Shown here: piece after piece, positions 16,501-24,679 of the stretch
Layout of the letters: every line of letters starts with the position of its first letter
Position numbering within the stretch: position 1 is the stretch's first letter
DNA from: Paenibacillus sp. JJ-223
GTDB lineage: Bacteria; Bacillota; Bacilli; Paenibacillales; Paenibacillaceae
Length of the DNA stretch: 64,000 nt
Assembly (NCBI RefSeq): GCF_927798175.1
Contig: NZ_CAKMMP010000008.1
Location: 1-64,000 of the forward strand
Direction of reading: 5' to 3'
Made by a program: the position numbers and the translations under genes
Notes under the pieces: generated by a model
What the model was told of the DNA's origin: nothing
Database searches by the model: none
The model's input: the letters and a program-made list of their open reading frames with translations, nothing else

Positions 16501-18726
16501 TTATTCTCCTTGAAAACTAGGTATTTGTTCGAAGCGTTCCCGCATGGCATCATAGCTCAGCTTCAGGCGTTCGCTGTAGTTTACTTGTTCCCACGGTTTC
16601 CAGCTGTAGACCGGCAGCGTCCGTAAATCCAGCGTATTTTTCTCACCGCCTGGCCATGCAACTTTTCCGGTGGCACGATCCGTCAACCATGGAACGATGG
16701 TGATGCCTTGGGTCGTTTCCGTCTCAAATGTTCTTCCTCCCGGCAGAGGTCCGTATTGGATGACTTGCAGGGAGCTTGGATCGCCGAAACCGAGCAGCAT
16801 CCACGGAATTCGCATTTCCACCTGGTTCCCGCTGTACTGCCAAGCGGTTAGCGAATCTTCGTCCGCTTGGCCTGGAGCGTTGGTGCCACGTTTCAATATG
16901 CCCACCTCGGCATCGAGGAACGGATGTGCAGATCGTGTATCGGGCGGAGTCATGGTCAGGCTGACCGCCAGTTTCCAAGGCTGAAACGGATCATCGGATA
17001 ACTCCTCTTCCTTGGGAAGCATATTGTAGCCGTCTTTCCCGTACAAGCGCCTGTTGAAATCATAGTCCCGCGCGATTTCCACTTCGGATTCGTCATCCTT
17101 GCCCAGCGTGATCACCGTTTCCAGACCGTCGCTCATCGTCCGGCCCGGAAGGCGCTTGCCCGGCTGATTGCCGCCGGTCAGCGTGTTCGTGCCAAGACGG
17201 AGCAGCGTTTGCTTCGGATCGAATGGCTTGTCCAGCGTCACGCCAATGTACAGGTAGGCTTCGTCATGGGTCATTCGGATTTGCTGAATGCCTTCCACCT
17301 TGCCCTGCCAAACGTTGACCTCGCCTTCTTGCAGCGCGTCCCAATCATCCAGCTTGCCGTCGATGGTCAATCGATCCTGTTTGCCGGGATCCATGGCGAG
17401 CAAGCCGAACATCTTCTCGTTGGTCAGTACATTAAGCCAATACGCGCGCCGATCCGCCGGAATTTCAAACGGCACCGTGTTCCACGTTTTTTTGAACCAT
17501 TCGTCCTGCCACATGAACAAGATGGCTCCCGCGTACCCTTCGTCGTAAATATCCTGGGTCAGCGAAGCGTCGATCTCGCCTTGCTCGGTCTCATTGTGTC
17601 CCCCTTGGTCCCTTCCGCCCATGCCCAGATGGGAAATGCCAAGCGAGGAAGGAACGCCGTATTCTGTAATCATTACAGGCATATCCGAAAACTCGGCTTT
17701 CAGTTTGCGCAAATAACTTTTGTACGTATTGTACTCCCCGTTTTCATCCTTGATGGTCTGCAGCGTCTGATCCGTATGGAACAAATCGGGATAATACGGA
17801 TACACGTGGTACGCCGCGAAATATCCCCCTTGCCAATCCACCGGCTTAATGTGGCGGGCATCCACGCTGACAAGATCCTCCTCGTACAACGGTTCTCCCG
17901 GATGTTCGAGCACATCGGTCGTCACCCAGTTGGTGAAGGTGACCGGATGTTCCCAGCCGTATGTTTTCTCCAATCCGGCGGTGTAATCCAGCAGTTCAGC
18001 CAACCAGTTCTCGAACGGCGAAGCATCCGCCGTGCCCGCAAACTGGGCTCCCTTGTACTGCGGAACATCCGCATGCTTGGCATTGGTATTCTCCACCATG
18101 GTCGGGTCCCATTCCGTGCCCACATGCCAGGCCATCAAATATTTCCCCGCATCGGCCGTATATTCCCCGCTCGAAGCCCCTTGCTTCTCGGGAACGTCCG
18201 CATCCCCGTAAACGGCGGAAACCGCCTTTTCGATTTCCTGTTTGAACGTCTGCACGATGTGGTCGGCATAGGCGTCCTTGCCCTCGATCAACTGCTCCTC
18301 CGGCGACCATATGCCCTGTATAAAATATAACGGTTGCTCGCGGCCGCGATTGTAATCGACCAAAGCCGAGTAAAAAATCGGTTCATGGACCGTATAAATC
18401 CGGATCACATTGGCGCCCAGCTCCTGAATTTGCCCGAACCACCTCTGATAATCCTCCTTGGTCAGCGGAAACTCTCCCGGATAATGGCCCGGCGACGTTG
18501 CGCCCAAATTCACGCCTTTGACGAACATTTCCCGCCATATGCCATCCTGGCCATACTCCATGAACTTGGCTCCCTCGGTCTTGAACTTCATTTCCGCACC
18601 ATTCTCCGCCGTGTACGTCGCGAGCCGGGGCTGCATAAACTGCCAGCCTGCCAGCACTCCGCCGGCCAGCACTGCCGTCCCAGCCAGCAACGTCAGCATC
18701 CAGCGCTTTCGTCTTCGTCTGCTCAT
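16501..18726 (-). CDS. Membrane-anchored glycosidase-like protein with CBM9-like C-terminus
   Basis: This 741-aa protein has an Arg-rich start and one membrane helix (about 9-28). The large extracytoplasmic domain (about 55-450) resembles GH2/GH5-like (clan A) TIM barrels: FVKGVNLGATSPG, LGANVIRIYTVHEP, MAWHVGTEWDP with E205 as candidate acid/base, FTNWVTTD, AAYHVYPYYP, and VMITEYGVPSS with E355 as candidate nucleophile. From about 455 the segment RLTIDGKLDDWDAL opens a beta-sandwich like family 9 carbohydrate-binding or DOMON-type domains. It is first in the leftward locus and 32 bases before the HEAT gene. It probably trims, remodels or releases the polymer; its specificity is unknown. Confidence 0.78.
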   Translation of the reverse strand: MSRRRRKRWMLTLLAGTAVLAGGVLAGWQFMQPRLATYTAENGAEMKFKTEGAKFMEYGQDGIWREMFVKGVNLGATSPGHYPGEFPLTKEDYQRWFGQIQELGANVIRIYTVHEPIFYSALVDYNRGREQPLYFIQGIWSPEEQLIEGKDAYADHIVQTFKQEIEKAVSAVYGDADVPEKQGASSGEYTADAGKYLMAWHVGTEWDPTMVENTNAKHADVPQYKGAQFAGTADASPFENWLAELLDYTAGLEKTYGWEHPVTFTNWVTTDVLEHPGEPLYEEDLVSVDARHIKPVDWQGGYFAAYHVYPYYPDLFHTDQTLQTIKDENGEYNTYKSYLRKLKAEFSDMPVMITEYGVPSSLGISHLGMGGRDQGGHNETEQGEIDASLTQDIYDEGYAGAILFMWQDEWFKKTWNTVPFEIPADRRAYWLNVLTNEKMFGLLAMDPGKQDRLTIDGKLDDWDALQEGEVNVWQGKVEGIQQIRMTHDEAYLYIGVTLDKPFDPKQTLLRLGTNTLTGGNQPGKRLPGRTMSDGLETVITLGKDDESEVEIARDYDFNRRLYGKDGYNMLPKEEELSDDPFQPWKLAVSLTMTPPDTRSAHPFLDAEVGILKRGTNAPGQADEDSLTAWQYSGNQVEMRIPWMLLGFGDPSSLQVIQYGPLPGGRTFETETTQGITIVPWLTDRATGKVAWPGGEKNTLDLRTLPVYSWKPWEQVNYSERLKLSYDAMRERFEQIPSFQGE

Positions 18727-19444
18727 GGCCTTCGATTGCCCACCTCACTATTATGCAATTTATCCTCACGCCTCTTTTTTTGCAGAAACCAGGAGGAACG
18801 CGGAATTTCTCGCATTCATGCTCGTTGACATCGTTCGGGATGTCTGCGGTGTAGTCTCACTATAGCGCCAAGACTCTGCTTTTGTAACTAGGCTGATGGA
18901 AGCAAACCTGAAAATGAAACATTTTGCCTATTATTCTCAAAAAATCAAGTAATTGAGCGTTTTGAGAAGCCTGCACCATCCATGAAAACAAAGCATGCAT
19001 CGCCGCGATTGAGCACCCGTCCACATCTTTTCTTTCAGCCGTGTCCCCCCCCGAGGATGTTATGTGTATGGCGGGTTGAAGCTGACGTCAATCTTGGACG
19101 CTTACCCCATTAAACGCCTGTCATGTTGTAAAGTTGCGCTTTATTTTTACAGTATTAACCATAAAGATTACAAAATTGATACTATAGTCCGATAACGCAG
19201 CAGCGGAAAACCGCATGGCATCAAGGTTTTCTGAAAAGAGCAGAAAATGAAAAAAAGGACATCAGTCCCCCTATGGGACCGTGTCCTTGATCATATTTCT
19301 TTACAAACATCAAAACGACCGCCCAGACATCGCCCAGAGGTCACAGATAGATAACATATAATGTAAAAACACACTTCTTATTCCCTATATTTCTCCGTTT
19401 TCGCTCTTCTGCCCATCCCCTTTCCCATTTGCAAATAATTCCGG
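18727..19444. other. Long intergenic region between the polysaccharide locus and uvrX
   Basis: These 718 bases hold no convincing gene on either strand. They should contain the promoter of the leftward locus, but I cannot single out one. Features seen are a terminator-like hairpin at 19248-19288 and a stem-loop near 19203-19235 in which GGAAAACC pairs with GGTTTTC. I looked for a c-di-GMP riboswitch layout and saw none. Confidence 0.5.
19248..19288 (-). terminator. Orphan leftward terminator
   Basis: AAGGAC (19255-19260) pairs with GTCCTT (19283-19288), and inside them GTCCC (19265-19269) pairs with GGGAC (19275-19279). Read leftward the hairpin is followed by seven T residues, then CATTTTC. 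No minus-strand gene lies between it and the divergent uvrX promoter, so it either ends a short unannotated RNA or insulates the polysaccharide locus from antisense read-through. Confidence 0.6.
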
Positions 19445-19496
19445 TTGTCGCAAGAAGCATTCTCGGATATGCTTATAAAAAGAGAACACTTGTTCT
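19445..19496 (+). promoter_or_regulatory. LexA-box promoter of the uvrX-like operon
   Basis: AGAACACTTGTTCT at 19483-19496 matches the Gram-positive SOS box core GAAC-N4-GTTC with perfect 6-bp arms. A weak promoter precedes it: TTGTCG (19445-19450), 17 bases, TATGCT (19468-19473). That would put the box over the transcript start, a position suited to repression. Confidence 0.75.
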
Positions 19497-19614
19497 ATAC
19501 TATGGATAAATGATCATATACTACACTGTTCGCACGTCTAAAGACGCCGCGATCCTGCAGGCCCGATGTTCATTCGGAATATCCTGCCCACCAATGGACA
19601 AAGGAGAGAATCGC

Positions 19615-20859
19615 ATGGAACGCCAAAAGGGGCCTGTCATTATGCTGGCCGACTGCCAGTCATTTTATGCCAGCGTGGAGAAATCGGCACATCCCGAATA
19701 TAAGGACCGTCCCCTGGTGGTAGCGGGTGACCCCGCCCGCCGTTCGGGCATCATTCTGGCAGCTTGCCCTCTCGCCAAGTCATACGGCATTACGACGGCC
19801 GAACGGCTGGGCGAAGCCTTGGCCAAGTGTCCGGACGTCGTCGTCATCCGCCCGCGGATGGCCGAATACATTCGGGTGTCGCTGCACATTACGAACATTC
19901 TGCAGTCCTATACCGACCTGGTCGAGCCCTACAGCATTGATGAACAGTTTCTGGATGTCACCGGAAGTCTGGACTTGTTCGGCGACCCGGAAACGATTGC
20001 CCGCAGCATTCAGGCACGGGTCATGGATGAGACGGGCGTACGGATTCGCATCGGCATCAGCGATACCAAGGTCGTGAGCAAGATGGCCTGCGACCTTTTC
20101 GCCAAAAAAATGCCTGGCGGCATCTGCACCCTGCCCCGGAAGGATATGCCGGCACTGTTATGGCCTAAACCCGTCCGGGACATGTTCATGGTTGGCTCCC
20201 GAATGGCAAAGCATCTGTACAACATGGGCATTCATACGATTGGCGACCTCGCGCAGACCCCTTTGCCCCGGCTGAGGGAACGCTGGGGAGTGAACGGCGA
20301 GGTGCTCTGGCGCATTGCCCGCGGCATCGACGATTCGCCCGTAAGGCCAGGAACCTATGCCCATCAGCAGCAAGGGATCGGCCACCAAATGACGCTGCCC
20401 CGGGACTACGATACTTGGGCGGATATTAAGGTCGTGCTGCTGGAATTAGCCGAACTGGTATGCAGGCGTGCCCGGGACAAAGCGCTCATGGGGCAGGTTG
20501 TGTCGGTCGGCTGCCGGGGGCATGATTTCGATCGGCCCACCGGTTTCTCCCGCCAAATGAAGGTGGGGGAGCCCACCAACATCACGGACGAAGTCTATGA
20601 TGCTGCGGCCGCACTCTTCTTGCGCCACTGGGACGGTCTGCCCATCCGCCGCATCGGCGTATCCTTGACAGGTCTTATGTCGGATGCCGAAGTACAGCTC
20701 TCCTGGTTCGATGGACGGGATCGCAAGCGGGAACTGGAACGGGCCACGGACGGCATCAAACGCAAATTCGGGGACACCGCCATCATGCGTGCTTCCTCGC
20801 TGAATGCATCCGGGCAGGCTCAGGATCGTGCCCACAAAATCGGAGGTCATTACAAATGA
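19615..20859 (+). CDS. uvrX: Y-family DNA polymerase, UvrX type
   Basis: This 414-aa translesion polymerase shows IMLADCQSFYASVEKSA (catalytic metal Asp and the steric-gate-type aromatic), KDRPLVVAGDPARRSGIILAACPLAKSYGI, EPYSIDEQFLDVTG (second metal site, D-E), and RIRIGISDTKVVSKMACD, then helix-hairpin-helix thumb segments (VGSRMAKHLYNMGIHTIGDLAQTPL) and a little-finger domain. The layout matches B. subtilis UvrX/YqjW rather than DinB. AAAGGAGAGAATCGC sets the start. A LexA box lies about 120 bases upstream, and the YolD-like gene overlaps its end by four bases (ATGA). It probably functions in SOS mutagenesis. Confidence 0.88.
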   Translation: MERQKGPVIMLADCQSFYASVEKSAHPEYKDRPLVVAGDPARRSGIILAACPLAKSYGITTAERLGEALAKCPDVVVIRPRMAEYIRVSLHITNILQSYTDLVEPYSIDEQFLDVTGSLDLFGDPETIARSIQARVMDETGVRIRIGISDTKVVSKMACDLFAKKMPGGICTLPRKDMPALLWPKPVRDMFMVGSRMAKHLYNMGIHTIGDLAQTPLPRLRERWGVNGEVLWRIARGIDDSPVRPGTYAHQQQGIGHQMTLPRDYDTWADIKVVLLELAELVCRRARDKALMGQVVSVGCRGHDFDRPTGFSRQMKVGEPTNITDEVYDAAAALFLRHWDGLPIRRIGVSLTGLMSDAEVQLSWFDGRDRKRELERATDGIKRKFGDTAIMRASSLNASGQAQDRAHKIGGHYK

Positions 20860-21194
20860 GCAAAAAATTACAGCATAACGGGTTATTCGAATCTTCGCGC
20901 ATGATGCTTCCCGAACATCGGGAGGCCTATATTTTGCATCAGGAGCGCCTTGCTCCCCGCAGCCGTCCTTCCCTCGATATGCAGGCGGCCGAGGAAATGT
21001 CGCGTTTGCTTAGCAGTTCCATGGTGCTGGGGGACCGAATCACGATCACCTTGTTCCACGAATACGACGATGTGCGCGTGACCGGTCAGGTCGTTCGTTT
21101 GGACCGTCCCGCACGTACGCTCCGCATGCAGACGGAAGACGGGATGCGTGATGTGCAGATGAATCTCATTACGGATGTTGCTCTGGCGGACTAG
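20856..21194 (+). CDS. YolD-like protein
   Basis: This 112-aa small protein overlaps the polymerase stop codon (ATGA). A mostly helical N-terminus (MMLPEHREAYILHQE) is followed by a small beta domain (DRITITLFHEYDDVRVTGQVVRLDRPARTLRMQTEDG). The arrangement and the VTGQVVRLD core fit the YolD-like family that follows UvrX/YqjW polymerases in Bacillales and prophages. Its role is presumed to be in the SOS response or as a partner of the polymerase; the biochemical function is not established to my knowledge. Confidence 0.82.
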   Translation: MSKKLQHNGLFESSRMMLPEHREAYILHQERLAPRSRPSLDMQAAEEMSRLLSSSMVLGDRITITLFHEYDDVRVTGQVVRLDRPARTLRMQTEDGMRDVQMNLITDVALAD

Positions 21195-21563
21195 ACGCAT
21201 CACTCTCTCCAGAATCATGAAACGTGTTCTTGCCTTGGAGAAGATGGGCCCGTAGGTACATGGGCTTGGCTCGACCCTTGATCCGGAAACCGGATGCGGT
21301 CATCGAGAAGGTGCGGTCAAACGAGGAATGAAACAGGCCGGGTTACGGGTCGCGATGTAATGATGGCAGTAACTGCAATATATAAGAAGCCTGATGCCCG
21401 GCTTGCAGGACCGTGTGCCTAGCATGCCAAACCTTTGATGTGTCGCAGCCTGCTCCCTGCACCGGCATCCATCGCTCGTTCGAAAGAAGCAATTTGGTCC
21501 GTGACGGTTTTGCAGGCTGCCACCAAGGGTAATGATAAAGTTACGGCTTCAGCTCGGCTTCAA
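21195..21563. other. Intergenic region between convergent yolD-like gene and glsA
   Basis: No gene, clear terminator or repeat is visible in these 369 bases. Only weak short palindromes are present. Confidence 0.5.
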
Positions 21564-22511
21564 TCAGAACATGCTCCACTGAAATTCCTTCGACAAACGT
21601 TCCAACAAATGTACGCCCGCGATGCTGTTGCCCTTCCGGTTCAGTGCAGGACCTACCAGGCCGATGCCGAATTGCCCCGGAACCAGGGTCAGAATGCCTC
21701 CGGACACCCCGCTTTTGGCCGGCAATCCGACCTGAATCGCAAATTCGCCGGACGCGTTGTACATGCCGCAGGTGGTCATGAACGTTTTGGCAATTTGCAC
21801 ATAACGGCGCGGAATCAGTTCTTCCCCGCTAATGGGATCGGTTCCGTCATAAGCAAGCACCAGCGCCATGCGGGCCAAATCCGTACAGGTTACCTCAATC
21901 GAGCAGTGGCGGAAATACACGGCCAGCACATCTTCCACATCGTCCTTAAGCACGCCGTTATGCTTCAGGAAGTAGGCGAGCGACCGGTTCAGATGTCCGG
22001 TTTCCGACTCGGATTGAAATACGGCTTCGTCGTAGCCCAGCCGGTCGTTATGCGCCAATTTCCGAAAAAAATCCAAAATGCGCTGCGATTTTTCCGTTTT
22101 GCAATCCCCGGCGACGAGAGAAGACACGGTAATGGCACCGGCGTTAATCAGCGGATTAAACGGAATGCCGGGTTCGACCAGCTCCAGCTTGATCATCGAA
22201 TTGTAGTCATCTCCGGTAGGTTCCATGCCCACATTGAAAAAGACGGCCTCTTCTCCATGGTCCATCAAGGCCAGAATCAAGGTAAACACTTTGGAAATGC
22301 TCTGCATCGTAAACGTCACGCCGCAATCTCCTGCCGACACGCTCCGGCCCTCGGCGTCCATGATATGAATGCCCAGACCGTCAGGCGAAGCCTTGGCCAA
22401 CTCGGGGATATACGAGGCGACTTTCCCTTGTCCTGTATGCAAGCGGCTGGTCTCCAACCATTCCGGCAAGAGCAGATTCAAGCGTTCCATCGTTGTGTTG
22501 CTCACTTCCAT
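21564..22511 (-). CDS. glsA: Glutaminase
   Basis: This 315-aa serine-dependent glutaminase of the beta-lactamase-like fold converts L-glutamine to glutamate and ammonia. Key motifs are FTMQSISKVFTL (SxxK nucleophile and lysine), EPTGDDYNSMIKLE, PFNPLINAGAI, TCGMYNASGEFA and PAKSGVSGGILTLVPGQFGIG (K-S-G motif). I set the start at the ATG at 22511, after AAGGAGTTGGAGGAG; a further ATG seven codons in (MERLNLL) is possible. It stands alone between the convergent SOS pair and an acetyltransferase gene. Confidence 0.93.
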   Translation of the reverse strand: MEVSNTTMERLNLLLPEWLETSRLHTGQGKVASYIPELAKASPDGLGIHIMDAEGRSVSAGDCGVTFTMQSISKVFTLILALMDHGEEAVFFNVGMEPTGDDYNSMIKLELVEPGIPFNPLINAGAITVSSLVAGDCKTEKSQRILDFFRKLAHNDRLGYDEAVFQSESETGHLNRSLAYFLKHNGVLKDDVEDVLAVYFRHCSIEVTCTDLARMALVLAYDGTDPISGEELIPRRYVQIAKTFMTTCGMYNASGEFAIQVGLPAKSGVSGGILTLVPGQFGIGLVGPALNRKGNSIAGVHLLERLSKEFQWSMF

Positions 22512-22565
22512 CTCCTCCAACTCCTTCTGATGTCTATGTATCACGCCCTAGATCTGGTGTAATCT

Positions 22566-23054
22566 CTATCTTTGGCGTGTCAAATCCAATTCCAATATTT
22601 CACCCGGGAGACCCTCGTAATCGCCCACCCACACTGAAGCAAACTGCTGTTTCGTCAAAATACGGCGCGAAGCTGCATTCGAAGGATCAATAATGGCGTA
22701 TAATACGCCAATTTGCCTATATTCTAAGGCAGCCTGCTCAATCAGGCGTGCAGCAATTTTGGTGCCATACCCTTTTCCCCAGTGCTCCGGCAAAATCATG
22801 TAACCCAACTCGGCCCGTGCCGGATCGGTTGCATCCGGAATCAGTTTCGCATAACCAACAGCGACTCCGGCAGTATCCATTACCCGATAATATCCGCCAA
22901 TATGCCCGGCATTATAATCAAGCATCTGCGCGAACTGCGTTCGGGCTTCGGGTTCGGGCGTCGTGCACTCCGTGATCTGTTTCATGACTTCCATATTGGA
23001 GACAAGCGCGTAATAGTCATCGAAATGGGATGCGGCATATTTGACGAACTTCAT
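22566..23054 (-). CDS. GNAT-family N-acetyltransferase
   Basis: This 162-aa acetyl-CoA-dependent transferase has the pantetheine-binding motif A in LGYMILPEHWGKGYGTKIAARLIEQA and a C-terminal IIDPSNAASRRILTKQQFASV typical of RimJ/RimL-like acetyltransferases. The substrate is not predictable. A strong ribosome binding site (AAAAGGAGGACATAA) precedes the ATG. It lies 54 bases upstream of glsA in the same direction, so the two may be co-transcribed. Confidence 0.85.
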   Translation of the reverse strand: MKFVKYAASHFDDYYALVSNMEVMKQITECTTPEPEARTQFAQMLDYNAGHIGGYYRVMDTAGVAVGYAKLIPDATDPARAELGYMILPEHWGKGYGTKIAARLIEQAALEYRQIGVLYAIIDPSNAASRRILTKQQFASVWVGDYEGLPGEILELDLTRQR

Positions 23055-23167
23055 TTATGTCCTCCTTTTGTACAGACACAAACCCGTACTGCGATGATGT
23101 AGATAGAGTATATCAGATGCCATATCATCCGTGCACGCCCGGAGAAAAGAAATTGGATACGGCATGC

Positions 23168-23201
23168 AAAACAGGCGGCCTCATGCGAAGCCGCCTGTTT
23201 T
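23168..23201. terminator. Bidirectional-type terminator after the YhjX-like gene
   Basis: AAAACAGGCGGC (23168-23179) pairs perfectly with GCCGCCTGTTTT (23190-23201) around a 10-base loop. It ends the leftward transporter transcript, whose stop codon is about 60 bases away. Confidence 0.88.
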
Positions 23202-23263
23202 CTTTCATACGATCTATATCTGTTTGACTCTATTTTGCCGGATCGATGATTTGGATAGTATCT

Positions 23264-24553
23264 TCAACTCGCCCGGGAAGAAGGATTAAAGCTCATTTTC
23301 CGTTCGCGTTGTCTCATACGGCGGCTTTGGCCCGGAGGCGTAACGATCAGCGCAAGCAGCAGCGAGATGGCGCAAAGTACGGCAATGACGATAAACGTCA
23401 GATGAAATCCGCCCAGCATGGCGCTAATGAACGACCCGGCCAGTGCGCCAAAACCAAACCCCTGGTAGATGACGCCGTAGTTTTTGCTTTGATTCTTCAG
23501 CCCGAAGTAATCAGCCACAATGGCTGGGAAGACGGTGATGTTTCCGCCGAAACAGAAGGCCACCGCTGCCACGCAGGCAAAGAAGATGCCAAAGTTCAAT
23601 GGAACCAGGCTTAACGTCATAACGGCGATGGCCGTCACGAGCAAAGCACCGGCAATGACTTTCATGCGCCCCACTTTGTCCGAAAGCGCCCCCAAAATAA
23701 TGCGTCCAGCGGTATTAAAAATCGCGACCATCGCGACCGCATTCGCCGCAGTAGCCACGTCCAGCCCGGCCAATTGTACGCCAATGTCTTTGACGATGCC
23801 GATCAGGTACAGGCCGCTCATGCAAGCCGTGAAAAAGATGACGAACAACATGTACGCTTCTTTCGTACGCAGCATTTCTTTCACCGTATATTGATGGCGC
23901 GCATTCACCTGTGCCGTTCCTTGGGCCGTGTCGGCAGAACCCTGCTCACGCATAACGGCTTCCCGAATCAGGAACGAACCTGCCACGATCAGCACCAAAA
24001 CGATGATTCCCCAATACATGAATGCCTGCGCGGGACCAACCGAACCGATCAGCGCCGAGTTCACGTATTTGAAGAGCAAACTTCCCGTGCCGAAAGCACC
24101 CACCGAGATTCCCGAAATGAGTCCTTTGTGCTCGGGAAACCATTTGATCAGATTGGACAGCGACGTAATGTAGGCCGTACCGTCGGCGAAACCGACCACG
24201 AAACCGGCCAAAATATAAAGCAGGGTCAACGAGCTCGCTTGCGAGCTAAGCATAAGTCCCAGCCCAAGCACTACCCCGGCGATGCGGATAAGTCGTCTCA
24301 ATCCCATTCGTTCCTGCAGTCTGCCGGCAAACAAGGTTGCGAATGCCAACGCAAAACTGGTGATCGAAAACGTAATCGCAACCGAGCTGACATCCCAGCC
24401 GAAGCGATCGGCCAGCGGTTGGTTGAATAAACTCCAAGTGTATATGGTTCCCAGTCCCATCTGTACAATGATGGTGCCAAGCACGATGAGCCACCGGTTC
24501 ACGTTGATTGTTGTAGTGTCGGATTTAGCTCCGGATGAAATTGCCGCATTCAT
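23264..24553 (-). CDS. MFS transporter, YhjX / oxalate-formate antiporter type (possible pyruvate carrier)
   Basis: This 429-aa, twelve-helix MFS carrier has RWLIVLGTIIVQMGLGTIYTWSLFNQPLADRFGW at its N-terminus, GFVVGFADGTAYITSLSNLIKWFPEHKGLISGISVGAFGTGSLLF, and NTAGRIILGALSDKVGRMK in the second half. These are characteristic of the OxlT/YhjX group. In E. coli yhjX is the target of the LytS/LytTR-type YpdA/YpdB system and is linked to pyruvate. Here the carrier follows a LytS/LytTR pair by 127 bases, with a candidate operator in between. GGGGAGATCATC precedes the ATG. The substrate is inferred from context. Confidence 0.8.
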   Translation of the reverse strand: MNAAISSGAKSDTTTINVNRWLIVLGTIIVQMGLGTIYTWSLFNQPLADRFGWDVSSVAITFSITSFALAFATLFAGRLQERMGLRRLIRIAGVVLGLGLMLSSQASSLTLLYILAGFVVGFADGTAYITSLSNLIKWFPEHKGLISGISVGAFGTGSLLFKYVNSALIGSVGPAQAFMYWGIIVLVLIVAGSFLIREAVMREQGSADTAQGTAQVNARHQYTVKEMLRTKEAYMLFVIFFTACMSGLYLIGIVKDIGVQLAGLDVATAANAVAMVAIFNTAGRIILGALSDKVGRMKVIAGALLVTAIAVMTLSLVPLNFGIFFACVAAVAFCFGGNITVFPAIVADYFGLKNQSKNYGVIYQGFGFGALAGSFISAMLGGFHLTFIVIAVLCAISLLLALIVTPPGQSRRMRQRERKMSFNPSSRAS

Positions 24554-24609
24554 GATGATCTCCCCTTTATGGACGTCTGCTTCGCTGAATACCTTTCCTT
24601 TACAAACCC

Positions 24610-24678
24610 ATCATACATGAAAGGGGATTCATAACGTCCATTTCGGCATGAGTTGCATCAAATGCGGAATGAATTGCC
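24610..24678 (-). promoter_or_regulatory. Candidate LytTR operator and promoter of the YhjX-like gene
   Basis: Read leftward, GGCAATTCAT (24678-24669) and TGCAACTCAT (24657-24648) are direct repeats separated by exactly 11 bases. This is the spacing and near-consensus I recall for the E. coli YpdB site, two GGCATTTCAT-like repeats 11 bp apart. A possible -10 box TATGAT lies at 24615-24610 with only a weak -35, as expected for an activated promoter. The repeats sit directly after the regulator stop codon and about 100 bases before the carrier start. Confidence 0.6.
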
Positions 24679-24679
24679 G

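Noticed and set aside
18727..19444. Possible c-di-GMP riboswitch upstream of the polysaccharide locus
   Set aside because: No tandem helix arrangement with the conserved GEMM segments could be found by eye.
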